64,000 nucleotides of DNA, from positions 480,423-544,422 of the forward strand of contig SEMN01000343.1 in assembly GCA_005408345.1 (NCBI GenBank), read 5' to 3'. Positions 45,136 through 58,290 of the stretch are shown in pieces. The position numbers and the translations under genes are program-made. The stretch is from Macquaria australasica (taxonomy: Eukaryota; Chordata; Actinopteri; Centrarchiformes; Percichthyidae). Numbering within the stretch: position 1 is the first letter of the stretch; each line of letters starts with the position of its first letter. The notes under the pieces are model-generated. The model made no database searches. It worked only from the letters and a program-made list of their open reading frames with translations, and was not told where the DNA came from.

Positions 45136-46078
45136 CTTGAGGGCCGGCTTTCAGCAGCGCAAAATAAAAGACGGTGGGAAAAGACATAGCTGCATAGATG
45201 TGAGGTAGGAAAGAGAAATGAAGACAAAGAGAGGGACAGAAAAAGACAAATGAGAGGTACAGTATATATTGCCAAACTCCACTTCATCATACAGGGAGTG
45301 TCACCAGCTCACAGTTGAAACCCCTGTGAATCACTTTCTACTTTGAAAATAGGCCATCATTCTCCAGACGACACTCTCATCTCCAAATACGACATATCAT
45401 TCAACTGCATTTTGTTTGGAGATTATGGGACCAATTACTATAGTGCAGTGACTTATTAGGGTCAGTTAAGGAGAAGAAATGTGTGTTTTCTCACAAACCT
45501 GACCTGCCAACATACCCTGATGAATGCAGCTTTACACTTGGGCTACCTCAAATAGCAGCAAAAGACCACTTTTAGTTCTCAAAATGTTCAGTTTCACACT
45601 TCTCAAACTTAACATGCATTTTGTTTGCAGCGTTCATTTTAGATGACTCTACAATATCTATACGAGATTTTGGATGAATAAACTCTCTCTGTTGCAGCCC
45701 CGTACAAGCTGATAACAGCTGTATTTTGACATGCCCCAAATGGCGGTAAGAGGTACATGTCTGAATTTGTCAGACTTCAATACTAAATCCTATGAGCTGT
45801 TGTCAATTTACTGACATTGTGTGTTAACAATCTGGTGTAGGATGTTTTATACAAAAATACACCAAAGGGGAAAAAGAAATAACATTTTCAACATAAAGTG
45901 GAAATGTCTTTTTTAAAGGTAACTTGATACCTTCAGACTTTCTTTGTCTTTTAATAATGTATTTTCCACAGGCCCATACCCAACATCATAATTTATACTA
46001 GATGCATATTATGAGTATACATCTCAGTTCGTCTGGGTGGAATGTACTTATTCTTTGTTCCCATGTTTTCTAATTTAA
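45136..46078. other. No gene seen
   Basis: Non-coding without a recognised repeat. Confidence 0.5.
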
Positions 46079-46290
46079 GGTGCTTTCACACCTAACCTGT
46101 TTGTTTCAGTTTAATCAAATTCTGGTGTGTTTGCCCAGTTAGTTTGGTTCCTTTGGCTTGTGTGAAAGCTGTCAATCATACTCTGATGCAGACCAATCAA
46201 CCCGACAGAGACTGCTTCCAAGCGGACCTTGGGGCAGTTCGTTTGTGGTGTGAAAGCAAACAGACCAACTGATCGTGACCTGTTCAGGAA
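46079..46290 (+). mobile_element. Probable hAT-type MITE end
   Basis: GGTGCTTTCACACCTAACCT at 46079 and TGTGGTGTGAAAGCAAACAG near 46235 are an inner inverted pair of TTTCACACC words, with ACCAATCAACCCGACAGAGA between; the start resembles a frequent fish element. No far border fixed. Confidence 0.45.
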
Positions 46291-47325
46291 GCATTCTTAA
46301 GCAATCTGTATAAACTATGTATATATTTATGCAAATAATTTAATTAACCATGGTAACATGTTGGTGTCAGTGCATGAGTTTTGCCTGATTAACCAGACAA
46401 TTAAAAACAATTAAAACTGTGTTGTGTTTGTGTCCTACTGAACTTTGGCAGTTCATGAAGTCCACTGAAAAGTGTTATGTAGTGATCTCATTCTTCGTGA
46501 GCTCTTTTTGACATCAGAGAAAAATAAAAATACACATAAGGAGCATTATGATGCAGAATGACAGTTGCCAAAACTGTCCAATAAGTGCTACTCCAGCGTA
46601 TATATAAGACCGCAATGTCAATCAGTCTTGCCCGCTCTGGCGTCATTGTTTATTTTATTTTAGTTTATTTAGTTTCAACAACATCAGTGGTTAAATTGTG
46701 CTGGGGCTGTAGCAGAGCACAGGGCACCACAGGGCAGCGGAACACAGCGCAGCACATTCCAACATAAGCAATTAATTTCTACAGTACTGATTAGGCCAAT
46801 TTAGTTTTATTATTTGTATTTCAATGTAGGAAAATTAGCATATGCAAATGGTGACTCTAGACCGCTCGTTACGTTTCTTTAACAGAGACAATGATAGTTG
46901 CTAAGCAACCAAAATGCATCGCCAACTGCCAATATCACCGCATATGGCCAAAATAGGTAAAACTGATCGTATTTTCTTTGTCTTTTGTGTAATTTATGTA
47001 AAAACGTTTTAAATGAAAATACAGACACTTTTAGGAAAAGTCAAGTACCAGCAGCGTTGAATTTTTTCATGGCCATTCTAATGTTAATAATTCAAACAAT
47101 GACTGAGAGCCCCCCCACATAACAAATCCCAGTTTAACCTCTGAACAACATGTACCATGAAAAAAAACACAGCAAACTAATCTTTACTCAGAAAACAAAC
47201 TGCAACAGGACATGAACTACTTGATTGTATGTATTACACTGGCTACGTCAGAAAACAACTGTCCAGTCCGAGCAGAGTATGTAAATCACATGCTCAGCGC
47301 AACATACCCACAGAGCTACAGATTC
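46291..47325. other. No gene seen
   Basis: Non-coding. A CACAGGGCA/CACAGCGCA-rich patch lies at 46717-46755. Confidence 0.45.
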
Positions 47326-47329
47326 ATGA

Positions 47330-47490
47330 GAGGCCAGAGGCTTGTATGAACGCAGCGTCAGCCTTGTTTTTAACTGTAACCATGATTTTTCCCCAATCTT
47401 AACCAAGCGTTTTAGTTGCGTAACCCCTAACGATACCTTAATAATAGTGTATTTGCCATAACCATGATTCATCCGTAACCTTAACTATAC
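47330..47490. repeat. Dispersed repeat with AACC(A/T)TGAT words, copy 2
   Basis: Repeated AACCATGATTYWTCC and CTTAACCAA/CTTAACTAT words relate this to 33660-33935. Confidence 0.4.
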
Positions 47491-49560
47491 AGTAGATGCC
47501 ATGTGCAGATAGTGTAGAAAGAAAGCATTTCAAAAAATATTGGCAATGAATGTTAAAAAAAAGGTAACCTGGGGTTTTGCAGAAATGTCCAATATCAATG
47601 TTCCTTCCTTGAAATAGGTTTGTACTGGAAAGGCCCTGCTGCTAGAAAGGCGAAAGTCTTGTAAAATATACAGTTCATTAGGTTTTTATTTACAACCCTG
47701 ACCACAGCAAACTTTAGAATTTAAGAAAAAGTAGCTTTCTTATCTTCATTTGTAACTCTTTGGAGGATACTGAGCCTTTTGTATCCAACTAAATTGATAA
47801 GATACTCCACAACACACACAGATTACTTCTACACATCTGCCGAATGCTCACTGCTTGGGGATCTATGAATGCTACCCTACAGTACCAGTGAAGTATGATA
47901 TTATTAGTTCGCACTGTTTCCATTATCACTTTGCTATATGGAGGAAAACTCATTTGTCCATCAAACACTTTATGATTATTGGGAAACTGAATTAAATGTC
48001 CACACATTCCCTCTTACCTGTGATGGTTCCTTACAGTTTTTCAGCATCATGGGAGAAAAGGCCAAAATAAATAACTTATTGATTTCTGCAAAGCTCAAAC
48101 ATGAGAGCCTTAAGGAGCCCCAAGCCACACGGATGTAATTGGGCCAGCAAGCAGCATTTATCTTGATTATGGTCAATTTGAACCTATAAGGATAAGGTAA
48201 GCATAGGCTATTTGTCAAAATCAATGCTAGGGAGTACATGGAATCTAGTTCTATGGTACCTCTGTCATCAGATCTTCAGCCGTAGCTTACTTGATTTAAA
48301 GAACAAGTGTTAGTGGTGTTGGCTGGTTATGCTGATAGTAGGATTTATGAACTGAAGCTTTTCATTGAAGATGATCATTTGAATTATTTGCATAAATTGT
48401 ATGGTTTAATGCATTTTAATGCCTATCACCCCTTTCAGAATTGAAAGCAAGAGGCAATCGGTCTCAGCCAAATCCTCATATGGCAATGTCTTAGAAATGA
48501 TAAATGAGTTTACTTCATCATTAAGCATGTCTCATAACAATAAACACTTGACCTAATTATGTCTACAGTGGAAAACATGTAAATATGCCTAGCCATGGAA
48601 ACACATCCCACAGTTCTTTGTCTTGGTTATGCAATAGCACTGATGCATTGCCACATCTGAGTAAGATGGCTTTGGTTATCGAAGCTCAGCTCTTTCTCAC
48701 CTCCAAACACACTGATTGAGAAAGGATTAGCGTGCCTCAACACTTCCCCTGATCCTGCAAAAAGACACTGCTGGGGATTTGAGGATTTGCTAATAGCAGG
48801 GTAGCACATTCTGCACCAACAAGTAACCAGGGAAACGGGATAAAAACTAGTCCTTAGGAAGTTACCACTGAGTTCAGAGCAGTCCTCTGCAGCTGATTTC
48901 ACAATCAGAAAGGGTTCAGAGTACTTTCTTTTTTTATCTCAAATAGTTTGAGCAAAGATTAATGAGGATTCTTTGAACAAAGGCCTGTTATAGAAAACAC
49001 AATTTGGGCAGATGAATCCATGCAGGAGTAAACAGCTAATATAAAAATGTTTGGGACTGGCAGACATGACATGTTGGTGTGCCCTGTAATATACCACCAA
49101 CGGAGGTGTATAATCGTGTGGAATCCAGTATGCTTGAAGAAATATTCCATATTCCACATCACACTGCAAGTTTGTATTGAGTTTATTATACTGTACAGAT
49201 ATGCAACAAGGAAACAATAAAATCTTGATACATCCCTCTCGTCAGGTTGTATAAGTTGAGATATGTACTGTGAGGCTATGACCTACGACATCTGACAGCC
49301 ACGCTGACAAGGCTACACAGAGACATTCCAAATTGACACACATAGCAAGTAGATGTGTTAAAGATGCCAATGACTTGCCTGGGGAAACCAAAAAACTAAA
49401 AAGAAGAAGAATGTGGGCCAACTTTAGTTGTCTTCTCAGGAAATTGCAATAATACAGTATCTCTGGCCATTTTTTTCTGGCCCAATGTGGGCCCACAAGA
49501 CAGTTCAAGCAAGGTCATTTTCCCAATTAGATTTTTTGAGCCACTTTTACCACAGTCTCA
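47491..49560. other. No gene; possible conserved block at 48380-48560
   Basis: No coding evidence. Around 48385-48420 the sequence has an octamer-like ATTTGCATA followed by AATGCATTTTAATGCC, and the block to 48560 is repeat-free; regulatory function is only suggested by texture. Confidence 0.35.
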
Positions 49561-49561
49561 C

Positions 49562-49740
49562 CAACCTTAAAGGATATATTCACATTTTCTTAAAACAATA
49601 GTCAGGTACAGTTGGAAGATATCTACTTGTTTAACTCAAACTGCTGAAGCCTCATATTAGCTTTATTTCTGCACAGAACAAGGACTGTGGATTTTGTTCC
49701 CCATCACTTACATTGGGAGTGTTTTAAGAAAGGCTTATTT
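49562..49740 (+). repeat. Dispersed fish repeat, interrupted
   Basis: TTAAAGGATATATTCACATT, AAAACAATAGTCAGG, TTACATTGGGAGTGTTTTAA are words of a common fish repeat. It is cut at about 49740 by a LINE tail. Confidence 0.45.
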
Positions 49741-49830
49741 TCAAGGTTCAAGGTACATTTGTCATTCTACAATACAAGGCTGCACAAATGAAATGAAAGT
49801 TGTTTAAAATTAGAATAGAATAAAAACAAT
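49741..49830 (-). mobile_element. LINE 3-prime tail fragment
   Basis: The minus strand reads CATTTGTGCAGCCTTGTATT, GTAGAATGACAAATG, then ACCTTGAACCTTGAA, a non-coding LINE 3-prime end with a short tandem tail, similar in style to the tails at 60.7 and 61.4 kb. Confidence 0.45.
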
Positions 49831-49840
49831 ATATACATTT

Positions 49841-49844
<4 letters not shown>

Positions 49845-49881
<37 letters not shown>
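49845..49881. repeat. (TA)18 microsatellite
   Basis: About eighteen uninterrupted TA units; able to form a cruciform. Confidence 0.95.
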
Positions 49882-49883
<2 letters not shown>

Positions 49884-50054
49884 ACTATGAACAGTTTGAA
49901 TAATTACAGCAAGCAGCAAGCAAAGCCTATTTCAGTGTTCATGTCCAGCTCCCAGGCTGTCCGCCTTAGGTCTCCTGCTCCGCTGCTCTTCAGTCCCCAG
50001 GCCACCCATCTCTTTGTTTCCCTCTGAAGCTCTGCCATTTTGGTGGCTGTATGC

Positions 50055-50096
50055 CCCGATGACCGACTGGAAAGGTGCTTCCAGTCAGTCATCGGG
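50055..50096. repeat. 18-bp hairpin
   Basis: CCCGATGACCGACTGGAA (50055-50072) and TTCCAGTCAGTCATCGGG (50079-50096) pair with one mismatch around a 6-base loop. Function unknown; it may be part of an old repeat. Confidence 0.7.
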
Positions 50097-50099
50097 TAC

Positions 50100-51285
50100 T
50101 GCCTGCCTCTCAGGCAGTGCCAAACTCTGTTCTCTCTGCTCCTTTCGTCATTTAGCCTCAGTTTTTCATCAGTTATCAGTTTCATCAGTTATTTTCATCA
50201 AAAGGTGGCAGTAGACTGCCCTCCTGCACAGCAGCGGGTCCTTTGAGTGTAACCATAGTGGTGCCTTGAAGGGTAAACCATGATTAGACTAACCTTCTCT
50301 GAAAATCTCTCACAAATAATGCTTAAAGTATATACCCACTCTGAGACCCTCCCTAATGCGTAATTCTGTATTATTACATCTTAATGAAATTCAAATAGCA
50401 TTAACTACAAAGTCAATGATTACGTTGATGAGAAAGACACGAGATGCCTGTGTTGGAAGCAGACAGGCCCGGGTGGGTAAAAAGACATTCAGATGGTGTT
50501 TTTGTGTTTGCCAACCATCTCCCTGACAAAACCAAGAGGTTCACATCTAAATGGATTAACTAAAGTTCTTTTTTGTCAACAACAGCTTGACACAGGTCTG
50601 CAGATATTGCAACCCTGTTGACATACTATTGCAGGCCTTGTGTCACCATCTGCTCCAGGGTTGTGTTCAGATCCTGAAGGGTTGGTTTTGTTCTTCAGTC
50701 AAAATCCTCTAAGCTCAGACAGCGCCAGTCCAAGCCTTTTTAGGGCTGTAGAAGCAGAATTTAAAAATAAAAAATTCTGATAATCTGCTTAGTTTGCTTT
50801 TCATAAAAAAAACACCAGTATAGAATCCAAGCAAAACATAAGCGTAATCAATTAAAGGAAACATTACAAATTCAGTTCTTCATTTAGGTCAAAAGGCTCA
50901 ACTATGTTAGAAGTCTGAATCCAATATGCCTCTCTACAGAGCAGTGAGTTGACCATGTAAATTTCTTCAATTCTCTAGAACTTGAATGACGCTGCAGAGC
51001 CATGGTTAGCCTGTGCATTATGTAGTACTTGCACCTTTGCACTTTTTGTACTTATCCCTTATAATGTTAAATGAACTTCAAGGGCTTGTAGCTTGGCAAA
51101 ACCACCAGTATCACTGTTATTTCATAACAGCCACGATCACAGTAACATTTTATACAGTCATATTAATGTTATTCTGTATGATAAGGGTAGAGTCTATGAT
51201 CAAGTTGTGTGAATTTTATAGAACTATTTACAATGTAGATAAAAGGAGTTATTTCTTTTTTCCATTCACTTTAAACGTGTTAAAC
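50100..51285. other. No gene seen
   Basis: Non-coding; hydrophobic open frames at 51013-51381 carry no domain. Confidence 0.5.
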
Positions 51286-51287
51286 TG

Positions 51288-51830
51288 TTACGAACTGTGG
51301 CACGGGAAACAGGACTCAAATGCACGACTCTCAACTCAGACATTTCAATACTTAAACTCTTTACTGAAAAAACAAGAATAACAAAAAGACGTTCTCAAGA
51401 TAATGCAAAGTACAACAAAAAATGTTCACAAGGAGGATGATAAAAAGTACAACAAAAAATCACTCTTGCAGAGGAAACACTAATAAAGTCAAAACTCAAA
51501 ACGCTCCAAAAAGGAGGAAAACCAAAGTACAAAGAAAAAAAAAAACCTGACAGTAACTTGAGGCATGGGGGTACGCTGGCTCGCTTGGACCGACTGACAC
51601 TCAAACTGAACAAGACGAACTGGCACAGGACAAGGGGAGACGAGGACTATATATACAAAAGGTGAGGGAGCACAGGTGAAACCAATCCGGGGCGGGGCAG
51701 ACAATCAACACGGCGGGAAAACACACAAAGGGAGGAAGTCAGGTACAGACACAAAAGGAACCTACACAATAAAACAGGAAGTGCCAAACAAGACTATATG
51801 TAAATAACTTGACGTACAAATAAACATGAC
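51288..51830. repeat. Probable dispersed repeat
   Basis: GGCACGGGAAACAGGACTCA, GGGGAGACGAGGACTATATA, GGTGAAACCAATCCGGGGCG and CAATAAAACAGGAAGTG are frequent in fish genomes by recollection. The body is A-rich, with no coding frame and no second copy in this window. Confidence 0.4.
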
Positions 51831-51881
51831 ACACTTAAATTTCTCAGCAGATCTGCCTCGACACCACATAAACACATCATT

Positions 51882-52116
51882 GGCTATGTCCCAAATCACT
51901 CTCTATTTTCTATGGGGTCTAACAATCACACAGTGCAATAGATTTGATTATCCATGATGCTGCACTACCACATCACATGACGCACACTCGGAAAATGACG
52001 ATGATTCATACGTGTCCAATACCTCAATTTACTGCTCACTATAGAATCACCTACTGAGTGTTTATCGAATGGGAAGTAGTGACTGAGTGAATGAGGGAAT
52101 GATTCTGGACACAACC
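51882..52116. mobile_element. MITE with loose terminal inverted repeats
   Basis: GGCTATGTCCCAAATCACT at 51882 is mirrored by AATGATTCTGGACACAACC ending at 52116, with about six mismatches. No coding frame. Confidence 0.45.
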
Positions 52117-53470
52117 TTGGCCTTTCTTTTGCTGCAGTTTCAGTCTTGCATACTGTCACTACTCAACCCAGCAGGTATTAAGGGGAAAAAAAATTGTGAT
52201 TTTGGTATGAATTATTAATTTGTGCGCACAAATCAAATCATACCCTTGAAATTATAATTCACAAACATAAATTGATCATTTGTTCCCTCAGATTAATATT
52301 TTTTTACCCTAGAATTCCTTAATTTGTTCTCTGAAAGTAATGATTTGTGCCTTCAAATTCCTAAAATGACTTCAGTCCCTCGAATGAATATCATTAATTT
52401 AGTAATAAGAACTGAAGTTAAAGGTTGTTGTGGTTGTGTTGTCTTGTCAGTTAGGGAGTGTTAATGGAGTTTGATTTACTAAATGCAGAAGTATGGGATA
52501 GTGAGATGTCTCAATATAAGACAATAATGGATTCATTATAGACAAAATAAAAACAACTCAAAGTTAATTTTGTTGTTGTTGTTGTCATACCACCTTAATT
52601 TTTTTAAACTTGTTTTGGCTTAACCATCAGTAAATTCAGCCATTTATGAAGTGAACAGACACCATCAGCCTCAGTCATGTATTTTGTTGAGAGAATTAAT
52701 CTACTGTTCGGAAACTGTGAAGGTCTTCAAAACATGAAACTGCCCTTTTCAAGGAACAAGGGAACCCACTGTAACCCACTGTGAAAGTAGGGTATAGTAA
52801 ACACTCACAGCTAGAGGCGTTAGTGAAGAGTGCCTGACAGCAACCTCAGGCCCCTAGACAGCACATCTTCTACCTCTGCCATCAACAGTGTAGGGTAATA
52901 ATATGTAATAATATTACAGTTACCCCCCAAAAAATAACTCGTTACAACCTTACTTTTGTTGTCCCTGGCACCAAAGATGAGTCCTCTGTGGCCGTGGAGG
53001 ATGGCTGTAGCCCTACAATGGCTCAACAACCAAAACTGGATTTTAATCATGGACAGCAGGCTACTATCTCCACAATTGACTCTCTGTCTCTCAGGCAGAT
53101 CCTTGGGAAAATACCGATCACAGGCAACAGAAGACCCACAGGTAAAAAAAAACATCAGTTTGAGCCAGGTGTGCTTTTCATCTAGCCTGTAACTTTTATG
53201 GAGGCTGCAGAAAAAAACTGCCAGTTTGCAGCCTTAGCTGACATTCACACAGAGGTACACATCCATATAACATTCATTTAGATCTTCATCTATTGCTATT
53301 CACCCCTTCACCACCACTAGTGTCTAGACTCCACTGGGGGATATTCTTGTTCAGCTCATGGCATCACTACACCCTTAAAATGATGACGTCATGGGTTCTA
53401 ATCGGCAAAGACTCCTCACATATTTCTTTAACGTTTCCTCTTGTGCACACTATGTCAAATGAATTAATTG
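52117..53470. other. No gene seen
   Basis: Non-coding. Short fragments resemble the ends of other small elements (CACCAAAGATGAGTCCTCTG near 52970) but nothing can be bounded. Confidence 0.45.
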
Positions 53471-53474
53471 AATA

Positions 53475-53935
53475 ACTCTTTAAAGTGGCTATAAGCAATA
53501 TATTACACTAACATATATAATTGTACTGTTTTGGTTCACTCTCATAGTGTAATTTTCAGCCGCAGCAGGCAGCTGTTTTCACTGAAAAAGCTTTAAAAAC
53601 CCACTGTCCACTACCTGCTCAGAAACAAACGGCAGACAGACACAGTTAGAGACTAGCTGGTGAACATAGTGGAGCATTTAGCAGCTAAAGAGACAGATAT
53701 TTCCCTCAGGAGGTGGTGGAGACCAGAAACACAACTGAAAGAGAGGGAATAATGGACATACATTCAACAGATGGCCAAAACACGACTCGATTAATGATAA
53801 TGTTGCTCCGTAACTACTGGATGTATAAATATGCAAGTTAGCCATATGAACTTAAAAGGTGATGGTATGTCAGTGTTGTGTTTACAACTTGTTTCAGCTG
53901 CCCCAAGTGGCCAAAAAATCAGTTATTGCAGGTTT
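53475..53935 (+). repeat. Dispersed repeat M, copy 3 (longest)
   Basis: CAGCCGCAGCAGGCAGCTGT, AAACAAACGGCAGACAGACA, GAGCATTTAGCAGCTAAAGA and TAACTACTGGATGTATAAAT appear in this order; the same order, inverted, occurs at 55560-55990. The right end CCAAGTGGCCAAAAAATCAG TTATTGCAGG is a known-looking element end. Confidence 0.65.
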
Positions 53936-55555
53936 AAGCCTCTCTTTCAATGCAGTCTTTCCTGATTGAACTATACACATTACTACATCTGTCACTCTAA
54001 ACACTGATATGCACATATTTAGGGCAAACCACATCTCTGGATGATCAAGCCCACTGTCAGGCATGAAAACACAAAATATCACCATTTCATTATTTAGTCC
54101 ATAAAAAGCAGGCATCCAACCTTGTGAGATATAGTTGAATGAGCACTGATTATAATTAGACTTGGATTTAGTGGGTCACTTATGATCCACTGACATGGAA
54201 GAGGCAGAGAGTAAACAACACATCCCCACACTGCCTCAGGGAAACTGATGTGTTTCAGCATCAGCAGGGAGACACAGTGCCAAAGCAACACTTTGGTGCA
54301 CTCAGATATCAGAGAACTTCTGATAATAAAAAAAAAGGTGAGTTACTGGGTTGTCAGATTATCTCTTAAAATGGGTGTTGAAACTGTAGCATGCATGCTT
54401 TTCATACCAATTCTACCCTGATTGGCGCTTTGCTGATACTGAATGTTGTATTCATTTTCAGTAGTATGTTCAGTCTGTTGCTGGTTCAAACTGTTACATT
54501 CACTTCAGGACATAATTAGGCCTTTATAAGCACTGTTTATATGGTTAATAGCTCAGCAGCCACCTATCTGCAAGTTATGACATCATGATTGTTAATGTGG
54601 CTTCTGCAGTCTTTCAGTACGCTGGTTTATTACTACTTGGTTCTCATTTACTTAGTTTTGGCCACCATTCCTATCAATAATAATAGGACTGTTCTCCCCA
54701 ACTTAACTGCTGAGATCTGGGAACAAGGCTACATCGCTACATCCAGTGGGCCAAACTGTCCATTGTTAACATCCATCACAGTTTACAGACCCACTTACTG
54801 TAATTGTGACCCACTGTACTGACTGTAGTTGTGTGGACACAGGTTTCCTGTGGAATGAGTTATTATTACTGACATTGTGTATAAAACCATAAAGCATTTT
54901 ACATAATATGAATAAACTATTGGCTTGTTTCCGACCTGTCTGATCATTTGACTGCTCATGTTTATTGACCCCGGGACTTGTTTTGTTTATATGTGATGTA
55001 TTATAAGAACACGCTTCAAATGCAGCCTTAGAATGATACGGCCTCTGAATTGAAACACAGCTGCCGTGAAGTCCACACGAAGTGTTAAGGTTATGGTAAT
55101 GTTTATTTGTTGAAGATTGTAACTGTATATCAACTGTTAGACCTAGCCGTAGGCTAAGTATCTATGAAGGTTTAATTTGTCATGCTAGCCTATCTTTGGT
55201 GTTAGCCAGGGTAGAGATGACAGAGGCAGCGGAGGGACAATGTTATACTGTGTTGAAATAAATGAATGTTCAGTCTCCTTGCTGGTTGTTCCAACACATT
55301 CAGAATCATTACCGCTTTTGCTGTTAGCATTGCCATTAACAGACGGCTAGCTTTGTGGGTGCGCTTTTAATATATATTTAAATAAATTAATTAATGTCAT
55401 ATAGCTGACTAATGGCTTGAACTAACTACTACTAGTCAACTAGGAAACTCTTTGGTCGGGGGCAACCCTACATAACTGATAGTGAACAATGACAAAGTGA
55501 ACAAACTGTAAACATGATATTGGCATGTTATCCCCTTATTAAGTTGATATGGTGT
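53936..55555. other. No gene seen
   Basis: Non-coding; no bounded repeat recognised. Confidence 0.5.
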
Positions 55556-55559
55556 TAAC

Positions 55560-55990
55560 ATACAGTTGCTTATTTACACATCCAGCAGACACAGAGCAAC
55601 ACTAGCATTCATTTGGAGTCATGTTTATTTACTCTGCTTGTAGCTCTGGTTTGGTCTCCACCAACTCCTGAGAAAAGTATCTGGTTTGTTAGCTGCTAAA
55701 TGCTCCACTCTGTTTACCAGCTAGTTGCTAACTGTGTCTGTTTGCTGCTGAGCACGTAGTGTACAGTGGCTTTATCAGAGGTTTTTCCCTGAAAACAGCT
55801 GCCTGCTGCTGGACACAAGGCTGATGGGAGCGCTGAGACTGAACCAAACAGTAAAACCAAAACAATGAGCTGAAAGACACTAAACAACTCCGTAGAGCTG
55901 AGGGGAACTGCAGAGTTGGTGATAATTTTTCTGTGGGTTTGTCAGTATGACAAATCCTTTTACATTACACATTATTACTATAGCAGAACA
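55560..55990 (-). repeat. Dispersed repeat M, copy 4 (inverted)
   Basis: Reverse complement of the 53.5 kb copy: GTTAGCTGCTAAATGCTCCA, AACTGTGTCTGTTTGCTGCT, AAACAGCTGCCTGCTGCTGG. The two copies form a 2-kb-spaced inverted pair. Confidence 0.65.
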
Positions 55991-56310
55991 CCTTTAAATG
56001 TTTTCTATTCTATCAAAGCCAGTGTCTTGTTTTATGCTGTGGTATGTTAGGGTAACAGCATCACTGCCAATAATAGGAACAGGATTAATACATTTATCAA
56101 AAATCTGATTGTACAATTAGAACATTTGTAGGTCTTTTGTATGCACAGCATTGAAATTTATGAACAACATGTGATATCTTCATATATTTGCATGAGACAG
56201 TGAATGTATTTTTGACATCTGGCTGTATAAATGTATTTATGTACTTTTGTATACATATACTTTTTAAGGTTTAGTTTAATATACTGTATATTGTTGTGTA
56301 TGTCAATTTT

Positions 56311-56410
56311 ATTGGCAGTGGTGAAAAGTCACTAAATACTTTTACTAAAATACAATTCAGATGTACTTGTACTATTTCCATTTTATGCTACTTTACCTTG
56401 CTCTCTACTC
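56311..56410 (+). repeat. Dispersed fish repeat fragment
   Basis: GGCAGTGGTGAAAAGTCACT, TACTTTTACTAAAATACAAT and ATTTCCATTTTATGCTACTT match a very common fish repeat by recollection. Confidence 0.5.
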
Positions 56411-57805
56411 TACCTTGCTGCATTTGTCTCAGGTCAATATACAGCATAGTGATCAGTTTTCAGTTGCATCACTGCTGCATGGTAGAACCATGACCGTGTC
56501 CCGATTGTTAGAGGTGATTTTAGCAAAGCAAGTTGGGTTTGAGGCCTGTCTCCATCATTGTGGTGGTGTTGATGGTGTAGATACTTGTTCATCTGTGAGA
56601 GTGAGTGTGTTCACACTCTCTCAGCAGCTGTCAGAGGCCTAACTCGTTGTGCTGCTCCATCGTGCTGCTGGAGATCATGCCAATTAAACTCCACTGAAAG
56701 GAGAGATTTGAGGGAGATGCAGCAGGGGCAAATAAATGGCAGTGAAACAGGCTTAAGCACATGCCAGCTGAAGGTAAAGGGATCAGCAGGGAGTGCTCAC
56801 AATCTGCCATTCGCAAATAATTATCCCTGTTTGCGAAACACTTAAATGTGGCTCGCCCATTGGAAAATATACATATTAAAGTTCCACCTTCTGCCTGAGG
56901 GTCCCTGCTGGTGAGGAATAATAATGTGGTGACAAAGTAGGAAATGGACTGTCAAGTGTATGCCTGGAGGGATTGATGGAAGTGTGACATCTTAGTGCCA
57001 CCTAGAGGAGCACCAGTGTACATTTCCAGAGAGGGTGAAACAGTGATATCACAGCTGCCTGTAGTCATCAGCAAGGGAACAATTAGATTTGAGAAATACA
57101 ATAATTGTTGTCTAAAATGCCTGATGTTTTGAGTCTCTTTGTGGTTGTTTTGCATGACTTTGTTGTCCTTTTGTGTCTCTTTGTAGTCATTTGATTGACT
57201 TTCTGTCACTTCAAACAGAGGCTCTGGACCACTTGGGCCCCTGGGCCTGTGCCCAGTAGGCTCAGTTAGTAATCCATCCATATCTATAAGGCCTTGTTTA
57301 TTTACCTCATTAGTACAGACATACCAGCATCCATAGACAGTCAAAACTTCATTGTAAACAGTAACAATGTGAAATCCCTGAGGTAAACAGTCCTCAGAAA
57401 TTATTCCTCTCTGTGATGTGATTTGTGGATGCTTACAGCAGAGATATTCTTAGGCATGTCGTTAGCCTGTATTGCTCAACAACGTGCTTTCTGCTTTGAT
57501 TCCCCCCATGGAGACTCATTTGGACGGAGTGGATCATACAGGATGCATTCATTTCTCCTTCCTCCCTTCTCTGTGGTGGAATGAATTATCTTCTGCTTCT
57601 CTTTGAGCATCTCCTTTTGATAGATTTCAGGAAGTCAGTTTTTAGAGCTCTTCATCACAAAAGCAGCATGGCTCAGAACATGTCTACCTACAGCATATCA
57701 GGGCCCATATTTGTCAAGCGTCTCAGCATAAGAAGCCAAACCTAACTAGCTAAAAATTTTATTTGCAGTCCTATCTGTGCTGATAGTTAGGAGAGCTCCA
57801 GATTT
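56411..57805. other. No gene seen
   Basis: Non-coding. A small dyad GAGAGTGAGTGTG/TTCACACTCTC is at 56597-56620. The minus frame at 56952-57344 is Asn/Gln/Lys-rich with no domain. Confidence 0.5.
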
Positions 57806-57809
57806 GTGT

Positions 57810-58290
57810 ACAGTCTTGAACTGTCTCCAACAGATACACTTCTGCTGAATTTTCAACTGCTTTCATTGCTTACATTTCATCTGACAATTGAACTACTTTC
57901 AGCAGTTAACACATATACTGACATTTCAACTACTTTCATCTCTTACTCTGCAACTGATAGTTCAGCTGCTTTCAGTGTCGAAAAGGAAATTGACATTTCT
58001 ACCATTTTTTTTTACTGTTGCACCGACTATTCATATACTTCCACTGCATTTCAACTGCTGTCACTGCTTATATACACTACATGAAGTTCACAGGCTTTCA
58101 TCTCTTAAACTCTGACGATTCAACTGTTTGTAATAGCTTCCAAGTCAACTGACATTTCAGATGTTGTCATGACCTAGACAGCTTATTTCATCTCTTACAC
58201 TTTAGCTGACATTTCAACTGCTTCCAGCTTTTACTCTTCATTTGTTTTATCAACTATTTTCAGGGCTTACATGTAAACTGACAATTCACC
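57810..58290 (+). repeat. Degenerate minisatellite, unit about 45-50 bp
   Basis: The words CTGACATTTCAACT, GCTTTCATCTCTTAC and variants (CTGACAATTGAACT, TTAGCTGACATTTCAACT) recur about ten times in order, with strong decay. The hydroxy-rich open frames here derive from it. Confidence 0.7.

Noticed and set aside
46585..46767. Short frame with a hydrophobic start as a small secreted protein
   Set aside because: No cleavage-site context, splice support or homologue recognised; length is within chance expectation.
57806..58115. Hydroxy-rich and hydrophobic open frames
   Set aside because: Periodic and explained by the minisatellite; no signal peptide or domain.
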